NCBI GenBank assembly: GCA_021736575.1
Contig: JAIPFP010000017.1
Location: 1-46,203 of the forward strand
DNA from: Pirellula sp.
GTDB lineage: Bacteria; Planctomycetota; Planctomycetia; Pirellulales; Pirellulaceae
Direction of reading: 5' to 3'
Length of the DNA: 46,203 bases
Numbering within the stretch: the stretch's first letter is position 1; every line of letters begins with the position of its first letter. Made by a program: the position numbers and the translations under genes. Positions 40,301 through 46,203 of this stretch are shown here, piece by piece. Under the pieces are notes generated by a model, which saw nothing but the letters and a program-made list of their open reading frames with translations, was not told where the DNA came from and did not search any database.

Positions 40301-41149
40301 ATGTGCAACACAATAGCGTTCGTTGCAATCATCTGCCTAGCAACTGGGTGCAATCGCAGCAATCCCTACTTAACAGCGAGCCCATCCGGTTTCTCTGGAA
40401 CCAACGCCTCGGCCAATCTCGCAAACCCGCAGATCACGGCCCAGATCACCGAACTTGAACGAAGGGCGAAATTGTTGGACGACAACAATCGACAGTTGAC
40501 AACGCAACTTGCCCAATCGCAGCAGCAAATGCAACTGTTCAAAGAACGCTCGGAACTGATGCAGCGCCAGGCGCAAGATATGGGCAACCAATTGCAGCAA
40601 TCTAGAATCGCCAACGCGCAGTCGAGTCAACAAATGCGAGGCTTGGCCGACCAAGTGCAAAGCGTTCAGACCAATCAACAACGCCGCGGTGGTGCCAAGC
40701 TGACAGCCAACACGAGCAATCGGTTGGCCAGCGAACCGCTGAGGGATTTAGGGTACACGGTCGAAGATGAAGGGGGAGTGATTCGATTGCGAGTGCCAGC
40801 CGATCAACTTTTTCAGCCCGGCACCGCACAGCTCTCACCCTCTGCGTCTGGGATTCTCGATCGCATTGCAGACGCGATCAAACGAGGCTATCCGCGGCAG
40901 CGCATCGCCATCGAAGGACACACCGACAACGCACCCTTGTACGGAGGCGCATTTGCCACAAATCATCAATTGTGCGCCGCCCAAAGCAATGCGATTCTCG
41001 AGCATTTTACGAAACGAAACCAATTGCCAACCAGTCAACTATTCACGTTGGCACACGGCGAAAACTATCCGATTGGGGACAACCAAAGTCCGGCTAGCAG
41101 ATCCATTAATCGCCGCATCGAGTTTGTTGTCTACCCAGAAACGTTTTAG
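40301..41149 (+). CDS. OmpA-family lipoprotein with coiled coil
   Basis: The product is 282 residues from the ATG at 40301, which gives a lipoprotein signal (MCNTIAFVAIICLATGC, lipobox LATG-C). An upstream ATG at 40205 would bury it. Residues about 45-125 form a Q-rich coiled coil (ELERRAKLLDDNNRQLTTQL). The C-terminal OmpA-like domain has VPADQLFQPGTAQLSPSASG, IAIEGHTDNAP and SRSINRRIEFVV. It is likely an outer-membrane lipoprotein that links the envelope to peptidoglycan or another wall polymer. Confidence 0.9.
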   Translation: MCNTIAFVAIICLATGCNRSNPYLTASPSGFSGTNASANLANPQITAQITELERRAKLLDDNNRQLTTQLAQSQQQMQLFKERSELMQRQAQDMGNQLQQSRIANAQSSQQMRGLADQVQSVQTNQQRRGGAKLTANTSNRLASEPLRDLGYTVEDEGGVIRLRVPADQLFQPGTAQLSPSASGILDRIADAIKRGYPRQRIAIEGHTDNAPLYGGAFATNHQLCAAQSNAILEHFTKRNQLPTSQLFTLAHGENYPIGDNQSPASRSINRRIEFVVYPETF

Positions 41150-41190
41150 GGGCGTTCGATAGTAACTGTCGGATATCGAGTGTGGCGTAC

Positions 41191-41250
41191 AAACGATTTT
41201 TAACCTAGCGATTTCTAACCTAGCGATTTCTAACCTAGCGATTTCTAACC
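41191..41250. repeat. 15-bp tandem repeat overlapping the HIT gene stop
   Basis: There are three exact units of TAGCGATTTCTAACC (41206-41250) and one degenerate unit (41191-41205). On the minus strand each unit carries TAG, and the first one (41245-41247) is the stop codon of the HIT gene. Several further stops follow in the same frame. Confidence 0.88.
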
Positions 41251-41589
41251 TGGCGGCCAGTCCATCGCGCGGCCGCCGAGCAGATGATAGTGGATGTGGC
41301 CGACCGATTGCCCTCCGTCGCGTCCGCAATTCATGACGACTCGATAGCCAGACTCATGAATACCAAGTTGGCGGGCAACTTGCTGGATAACGATTTGCAA
41401 ATGACCCAACAAGCTCGCATCTTCTTCCGATGCATGCTCAAGCGAATCGATTTGACGCTTTGGGATGATCAACACATGCACGGGTGCTTTGGCGTTGAGG
41501 TCGTGGAACGCCAAACTCCATTCATCTTCGAAAACGATTTTTGCAGGTATCTCTTTTCGAACGATTTTGGAAAAAATGGTTTCAGGCAT
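41245..41589 (-). CDS. HIT (histidine-triad) family protein
   Basis: The product is 114 residues, the usual length. The family signature is [17 protein letters not shown] and, at the end, [20 protein letters not shown] with the HxHxH triad in HIHYH. Bacterial members of the HinT branch hydrolyse phosphoramidates of adenosine nucleotides. It is complete; its stop codon lies in the first unit of the downstream tandem repeat. It is divergent from the TrmH-like gene. Confidence 0.93.
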   Translation of the reverse strand: MPETIFSKIVRKEIPAKIVFEDEWSLAFHDLNAKAPVHVLIIPKRQIDSLEHASEEDASLLGHLQIVIQQVARQLGIHESGYRVVMNCGRDGGQSVGHIHYHLLGGRAMDWPPG

Positions 41590-41765
41590 ATCGTTGGTCT
41601 CGATAACGCTTCAGCGGGCGGACGCGTGTTTTCGCAGGTCGGATTTCCGTCGAAACCCAATTGTATTCCTTTTCCACCGTTAAGCCACCTACGCCGTCCC
41701 GACTATCCGCGCATTCTTTCAACCTTGTCGCATCGGATCTTTGTTTTTGCGCGTAGAATGAATTC

Positions 41766-42605
41766 ATGGCAAAGCAACACTATGGTAAAAAACCGCGAAA
41801 AAGCGTCTCGGCAGGCAGTCATCAAGCCAACTGGCTTTGGGGACAACAGTCGGTTATCGATACACTCGAGGCAGATCGATGGCGAGTCTATGAACTCTTC
41901 GTGACACAGGAAGTGTTTGAGCAACACGCGGATTTGCTGCAAGCCAAGCAGAAACAAGGAACAGAGCTGGAAATCGTATTAACAGCTCGACTCGATGAAC
42001 TGTCTCGAACGTCGGAGCATCAAGGGATTGTCGCGAGGGTCTCTAAATATCCCTACCAAACAACGGATGAACTCGGAATCCAATTGCATCTGGTTCAGGA
42101 AGATACGAGCACTCCGAAACTCTTACCGCTCGTGGTTATTGTCGACCGCATCCAAGACGCCTTTAACTTCGGTGCGATCCTGCGTTGCTGCGAGAACGCA
42201 GGTGTATGCGCTGTAATTATTGGCGAGCATTGTCAAACGCAAGTTACACCGCAGATTGCTCGTTCATCCTCCGGAGCCGTCAATCACATTTCGATTGTTA
42301 AAACCGACGACTTGGTTAGCGCCGCGAAATTCTTGCAAGAGCTTGGCCTGAAGCTAGTTGCAGTAGAAACAGACGCAAGTCAAATCGTTTGCGATACCCC
42401 TTTGAACACGCCAACTGCGTTGATTATCGGCAGCGACAACCATAGCATTGATCCTCAACTTCTCGAGCTATGCGAGCAACGTGTCAGCGTTCCGATGCAA
42501 GGCAAAATCCGCTCGCTCCCGTCCTCTGTTTTGGCCGGAATCATGCTGTACGAAATTCGACGTCAGCAACGCTCGACGTCAGCAACAAAGACCGCTGCCA
42601 ACTAA
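41766..42605 (+). CDS. SpoU/TrmH-type RNA methyltransferase-like protein with altered motifs
   Basis: The product is 279 residues. An N-terminal L30-like substrate-binding domain (residues 22-100: WLWGQQSVIDTLEADRWRVY, LDELSRTSEHQGIVA) is followed by the SpoU domain. Motif 1 is intact (VDRIQDAFNFGAILRCCENA). Motif 2, usually GSEGxG, is GSDNHSID (222-229). Motif 3, usually SLNVSVAxGI, is SLPSSVLAGI (250-259), so the conserved Asn is Pro. RlmB-type members methylate 2'-OH groups of rRNA. These changes may reduce or alter SAM binding. Confidence 0.83.
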   Translation: MAKQHYGKKPRKSVSAGSHQANWLWGQQSVIDTLEADRWRVYELFVTQEVFEQHADLLQAKQKQGTELEIVLTARLDELSRTSEHQGIVARVSKYPYQTTDELGIQLHLVQEDTSTPKLLPLVVIVDRIQDAFNFGAILRCCENAGVCAVIIGEHCQTQVTPQIARSSSGAVNHISIVKTDDLVSAAKFLQELGLKLVAVETDASQIVCDTPLNTPTALIIGSDNHSIDPQLLELCEQRVSVPMQGKIRSLPSSVLAGIMLYEIRRQQRSTSATKTAAN

Positions 42606-43018
42606 CTTGATTCGCGGAATGCGGATCGCACGATTTCTGGGATCTCCGTTAACTTGAGAGTGGCGAGATCTACGAACACCCAACGGGTTTCTGCCAATGC
42701 GCAGGTTCGGCCGTCCGACTTTCGCACAATTTCGTATTTCCGAAGCGAAGAGACTTTCTCAAGGTCTTCGATCCAGGTTCGAATCTCGATCTGGTCCCCC
42801 AGGATTGCCGGGACTTTGTAAGTAATTTGATGCGATCGAACAATCCAACTTGCACCCAATTCGCGATACCGCTCCGATGGCCAGCCCACTTTGCGAGAGT
42901 GTTCTGACGCAGCTTTGAGCGTCCATCTCAAGTATTGCAGGTTATTAACGTGATTCATTTCGTCCAAATCCTCGTCGTTAACCATTCGTTCCACAATATA
43001 GACTTTGCTGTGAGCCAT
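42602..43018 (-). CDS. hotdog-fold acyl-CoA thioesterase
   Basis: The product is 138 residues from the ATG at 43018, with AAGGA six bases upstream; the frame is open to 43306 but that is antisense to the neighbouring gene. It has the 4-hydroxybenzoyl-CoA thioesterase-like hotdog signature EDLDEMNHVNNLQYLRW, then SHQITYKVPAILGDQIEIRT and ETRWVFVDLATLKLTEIP. It hydrolyses acyl-CoA or acyl-ACP thioesters; the chain specificity is unknown. It lies 14 bases after the PEP carboxylase gene and is probably cotranscribed. Its stop overlaps the last bases of the convergent TrmH-like gene. Confidence 0.88.
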   Translation of the reverse strand: MAHSKVYIVERMVNDEDLDEMNHVNNLQYLRWTLKAASEHSRKVGWPSERYRELGASWIVRSHQITYKVPAILGDQIEIRTWIEDLEKVSSLRKYEIVRKSDGRTCALAETRWVFVDLATLKLTEIPEIVRSAFRESS

Positions 43019-43032
43019 TTTGGTTCCTTTGT

Positions 43033-45825
43033 CTAGCCGGTGGTTCCCAACCCGCTGGCGATCGCGTTCACGGTCAAGAGAAGCTGCGGTACGAGCGACT
43101 CGGCGGATTGGGGTTGGCCCATCTTGTGATAGCTGCGCCACATCTTTAACAAGGAAATTTGCTGACGGTGCAGAACTCGAAGACCGCTGGCTCGAAGTTG
43201 CATCATCCGTTGAATGTTCGGTCGTCTTTCTGCCAGCGAGCCACCGTAAATGCGTTCTATCATCTGCGTGGTGCGATTCAACTCCGCTTCGATTGGATCC
43301 ATGCACGATCGTCGCAGCGCGACATCCTCGACCATTTCGGAATACTCGCGCATGATCTCAAGATCGGTCGCAGCAATCGAGGTTGCTACGTTGCTGATCA
43401 AGTAATGCAAAGGGGCCCATTGCTGCAGTACTTTTGACAATTCGAGAAACTGCTTTTCGTCTTCGTGCAGGAGACGCTCCAAAGCCGAGCCAACGCCGTA
43501 CCAACCCGACAAGAAAAAGCGTGCCTGCCCCCAACTAAAGACCCATGGGATTGCGCGAAGGTCTGAAAGGGATTGCTTGCCGGTCCGTCGCGATGGCCGC
43601 GATCCGATACGGCTCTGTTCGATCGCATCAATCGGAGTTGCCGTGCGAAAGAACGAAACGAATCCGTCTTGATTTAGTAGCCCGGTGTACGAATCGCGAG
43701 CCCAGGTGGCCATGCGATCGAGAGTTGCATCCAGTGGATGGTCATGGACTTCGCTCCCTTGGTCTAAAAGCGTTTTGCGTGTAACACCAGCCAAAAACAA
43801 CTCCAAGTTATACATGGCAGTCGATTGATGTGCGTACTTCTGCGGAATCGTCTCTCCTTGTTCTGTCACTCGCAAGTCACCACGCAATGTCTGGTTCTCA
43901 AGAGACTTGATGAAGCGATGCGTTGGACCTGCACCGCGACTGATTGTTCCACCTCGTCCGTGAAAGAAGCGAACTCGGACCTGATGCCTACGTCCCACCG
44001 TTGCCAGTGCTTTCTGCGCCTGACGAAGAGTGACCAAACTCGCCAGAATGCCTCCGTCTTTGTTGCTGTCGCTGTATCCGATCATGATTTGTCCAACGGC
44101 TTCGCTCGAACCGTCTCGGATTTGGATCGATCGCAGTGTTCGTTGGGTTACTGGGTGCGACAAGAAAGAATCAAAGATCGCCGGGCTCCCCTTCAAATCG
44201 TCGACCGTTTCAAACAACGGTACAACGGGTAGCAAACATTGCAATCCATTGGCTGTCTCCTCCATCAATCCGACTTCTCGGGCGAGCAAGTAGACAACTA
44301 ATAGGTCCGAGGTATTGCGAGTCATGCTGACAATGAGCGAACCGAGCCCATCGGAGCCGTATGCATGATAGTGCTCCTTGACGACACGCAGCGCAGATAA
44401 GACAGCATCTGCCTCTGCCCCCACGGAAACCTCCGGGCGGGCAAATGGACGACGCGATTCAAGCTCTCTCTCCAAAAGTGCCAACCGTTCTTTTTCGCCC
44501 CACTGCGAAAAATTGCTATCTGGGAAACCGGCTGCTGCCAGCAGTTGATCGACTGCTTTGTCATGAAAGGAACTGTTCTGCCGTATGTCCAGGACCGCGA
44601 GATGAAACCCAAATGTTTGAACGACTCGCATCAAGGGTTGCAGCGCGTAGTCGGCCGGTCGACGCATTCCCGCAGCAATGAGCGAATCATACAACAATCG
44701 CAAATCGACTAGCAACTCGGACGAACGTTGATAGGTGGGTGGCGGTTGAAAAACGACACGATCCGAAGGTGCATCCGAAGCTGGCAATCGAACAATCATG
44801 GTATTGATGAACTGCCGCCAAGGTTCGTTTGGATTGCGTTCAATGGCCTTTTTTCCTTCTGGTCCAAGCCTGTCGGCGATACTCGCCAGGGCTTGAAGGA
44901 ACTCAGGTTTGGGCCGTTGCCAGTAAGCCGAAAGGCTCAGCAATCTCGCCAATTGCTGAAGTTGTCGCGTTACCAATCCGAGTGCGCTACGACGCATCTC
45001 GAGCAAACTTGTCCGGGTCACATCTGCGGTCACCAATGGATGCCCATCGCGATCCCCACCCACCCATGTTCCAAACGTTAGTTTTGGGAACACCAACGGA
45101 TCATCAAAAACAGAAGGGTCCAATCCAACTTGGGTCCAAGCGCGACGAAGACGTTGATCGAGTGGACGCAGTACCGACGGAAAAACTTGTGTGAGGTAGT
45201 CGAGTACGTTGCGTCGTTCCGATTGGATATCGGGCTTATCTAGGTAAATTTCTCCCGTCCGCCACAGAATCGCTAATAACGCCCGGACAGCGAAATCGTT
45301 TTCTTCTTGTTGTGGATCGCAATGCCGATGCAATGGTTCCTTGTCAAGCTTTTGGAGCGAATTGGTTTGAAAGCGTTCAAAAAGCCGGCGATGATGAGCC
45401 AGAACGGTTGCGCGTTTGGCTTCGGTTGGGTGGGCGGTTAGCACAAGCTCTACCTGCATGTTTGGCAGTTCTCGCGCGATCTGCTCCGAAGTCCAGCCAG
45501 CATCCTTCAATTGCTTCAGCGAGTCCCCCCAAAGCGCGGGCAGTGCATCCATACCTGAGACTTGCTCGATCGATTTCCGAAATTGATCTGCTGCATTTTG
45601 CTCGGCCATTCCAAGCAATTGAAAGGCGATAGAGTATGCCTGGGTAAGATGTACCGAATCGGCTAATACTTCTCCAGCAACTTGGATATCTCCGCCGGTA
45701 GGCAAGGCAGCGGCCAAATCGGCCGCGCCCGATTCTACAAGCACGTCTTTTAGGCAGCACAGGATCCAATTCCATTGTCCCAACAAACTCGTTTCATCGA
45801 GTGCAAGTACGCTTTCAGCAACCAT
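43033..45825 (-). CDS. ppc: phosphoenolpyruvate carboxylase
   Basis: The product is 930 residues from the ATG at 45825 (a TTG at 45843 would add six). Catalytic motifs are VLTAHPTEAKRATVLAHHRR (the catalytic His at about residue 132), WVGGDRDGHP, MIGYSDSNKDGGI and FFHGRGGTISRGAGP. The C-terminus is NAIASGLGTTG, where most enzymes end in an R/K-NTG-type tail. It carboxylates PEP to oxaloacetate, an anaplerotic reaction that needs bicarbonate and Mg2+. The length is normal for the family. It is probably transcribed with the thioesterase gene. Confidence 0.94.
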   Translation of the reverse strand: MVAESVLALDETSLLGQWNWILCCLKDVLVESGAADLAAALPTGGDIQVAGEVLADSVHLTQAYSIAFQLLGMAEQNAADQFRKSIEQVSGMDALPALWGDSLKQLKDAGWTSEQIARELPNMQVELVLTAHPTEAKRATVLAHHRRLFERFQTNSLQKLDKEPLHRHCDPQQEENDFAVRALLAILWRTGEIYLDKPDIQSERRNVLDYLTQVFPSVLRPLDQRLRRAWTQVGLDPSVFDDPLVFPKLTFGTWVGGDRDGHPLVTADVTRTSLLEMRRSALGLVTRQLQQLARLLSLSAYWQRPKPEFLQALASIADRLGPEGKKAIERNPNEPWRQFINTMIVRLPASDAPSDRVVFQPPPTYQRSSELLVDLRLLYDSLIAAGMRRPADYALQPLMRVVQTFGFHLAVLDIRQNSSFHDKAVDQLLAAAGFPDSNFSQWGEKERLALLERELESRRPFARPEVSVGAEADAVLSALRVVKEHYHAYGSDGLGSLIVSMTRNTSDLLVVYLLAREVGLMEETANGLQCLLPVVPLFETVDDLKGSPAIFDSFLSHPVTQRTLRSIQIRDGSSEAVGQIMIGYSDSNKDGGILASLVTLRQAQKALATVGRRHQVRVRFFHGRGGTISRGAGPTHRFIKSLENQTLRGDLRVTEQGETIPQKYAHQSTAMYNLELFLAGVTRKTLLDQGSEVHDHPLDATLDRMATWARDSYTGLLNQDGFVSFFRTATPIDAIEQSRIGSRPSRRTGKQSLSDLRAIPWVFSWGQARFFLSGWYGVGSALERLLHEDEKQFLELSKVLQQWAPLHYLISNVATSIAATDLEIMREYSEMVEDVALRRSCMDPIEAELNRTTQMIERIYGGSLAERRPNIQRMMQLRASGLRVLHRQQISLLKMWRSYHKMGQPQSAESLVPQLLLTVNAIASGLGTTG

Positions 45826-45971
45826 AAATAATAGAAATGGCAAACAGTGGGTTGATGCGCCCCGAAGAGCTTTTTAGTGTCGCATTCTGCGAGACACGCG
45901 AGAGGAGCAGCATAGCCTAAACTCAATTACCGATTGCCGCTACTTGGTTTGTCAGCTCGCTACGAAACTAT

Positions 45972-46007
45972 TTCACCCTGCTTTCCAACTTCACCCTGCT
46001 TTCCAAC
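45972..46007. repeat. 18-bp direct repeat (two exact units)
   Basis: TTCACCCTGCTTTCCAAC occurs twice head to tail between the ppc start and the next gene. It may be a binding-site pair or a simple duplication. Confidence 0.75.
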
Positions 46008-46027
46008 CACTTGACCGTTACCTTGGT

Positions 46028-46033
46028 TATAAT
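46028..46033 (+). promoter_or_regulatory. consensus -10 element (TATAAT) upstream of the last gene
   Basis: TATAAT lies 50 bases before the start at 46083. The nearby TTGACC is too close (11 bases) to be its -35 and the properly spaced position reads AACCAC. The -10 is therefore strong but the -35 is weak. Confidence 0.35.
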
Positions 46034-46082
46034 GCGGTTTTCTCGCAACTGAACATTCAACCCATTTTTGCAGGGCCCCACC

Positions 46083-46203
46083 ATGTTAAGCCGCAATTCC
46101 AACCGTCGATCGTTCCTTATTCAAAGCGCCAGCGCCGGAGCCATGCTACCTGCAATCGGATTATCCGGAGTATCCAAGGCGTCCGCAATCGATCGATTGC
46201 GAT
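46083..46203 (+). CDS. Tat-exported protein, 5' end only (possibly Gfo/Idh/MocA-type)
   Basis: The frame begins MLSRNSNRRSFLIQSASAGA then MLPAIGLSGVSKASAIDRLR and runs off the right edge. RRSFL is a twin-arginine motif followed by a hydrophobic stretch and an Ala-x-Ala-like cleavage site. The ending AIDRLR is similar to the start of mature planctomycete Gfo/Idh/MocA oxidoreductases, but the domain itself is not in the window. The last bases contain an 18-base palindrome (CGCAATCGATCGATTGCG), which is coding. Confidence 0.65.
   Translation, partial: MLSRNSNRRSFLIQSASAGAMLPAIGLSGVSKASAIDRLR

Noticed and set aside
41039-41329. 96-codon minus frame with ARLEI repeats
   Set aside because: It is a different-frame reading of the tandem repeat between the OmpA and HIT genes.
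43019-43306. N-terminal extension of the thioesterase
   Set aside because: It is an out-of-frame reading of the ppc 3' end; the ATG at 43018 has a good ribosome site and gives the normal family length.

Overview
The window looks like chromosomal DNA of a planctomycete, probably a Pirellulaceae-type bacterium. The signs are an ECF sigma factor of the Rhodopirellula/Verrucomicrobium type, a secreted sulfatase, an SHD1-YHYH-PEBP fusion, a SASA-type esterase, multi-PAS hybrid kinases with very similar kinase cores, and many short palindromic repeats between genes. This assignment is inference from protein families and repeat style; no rRNA, tRNA or other phylogenetic marker was seen.

Layout. (1) 1-5.9 kb: a SOUL heme-binding protein (cut by the left edge), a small exported OB-fold protein, and a visibly GC-richer block with a TfoX-like remnant, an AlkD-like DNA repair protein with a lysine-rich tail, and a SASA/SGNH esterase. 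A degraded gene, a stand-alone DHp-receiver regulator and a run of three tiny membrane proteins follow. (2) 6-8.2 kb: palindromic repeats, an unknown secreted protein and the 3' remnant of a GH13 amylase next to a repeat cassette. (3) 8.2-17.2 kb: a signalling cluster made of a sigma-54 response regulator, an HPt protein, two translationally coupled hybrid kinases and a receiver protein fused to an MpsC (DUF2294) domain. (4) 17.4-29.2 kb: a tiny secreted peptide, a histidine phosphatase/MDR oxidoreductase fusion, a 2957-residue cyclic beta-1,2-glucan synthase and a stand-alone MpsC protein on the minus strand. (5) 29.6-36.7 kb: a tightly coupled six-gene operon (ECF sigma, anti-sigma, exported beta-sandwich protein, sulfatase, SHD1-YHYH-PEBP protein, metallophosphatase) in which every junction overlaps by 1-4 bases. 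(6) 36.8-46.2 kb: an exported methyltransferase, a Met-rich repeat protein, a GT4 glycosyltransferase, an OmpA-type lipoprotein, a HIT protein, a SpoU/TrmH-type protein with altered motifs, a thioesterase plus PEP carboxylase pair, and the start of a Tat-exported protein.

Most interesting signals. Three intergenic segments (about 10.30-10.50, 19.59-19.75 and 29.28-29.43 kb) each end in a strong terminator hairpin built on a GCCGACG/CGTCGGC-type stem and share short internal sequence. At least two have a promoter of their own. They lie ahead of the first hybrid kinase, the glucan synthase and the sigma-factor operon, so they look like a family of leader or small RNAs. The MpsC domain occurs twice in the same neighbourhood, once under a receiver domain, which suggests phosphorelay control of an MpsC-linked process that may be tied to envelope glucan synthesis. 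These links are inferred from gene order and domain content only.
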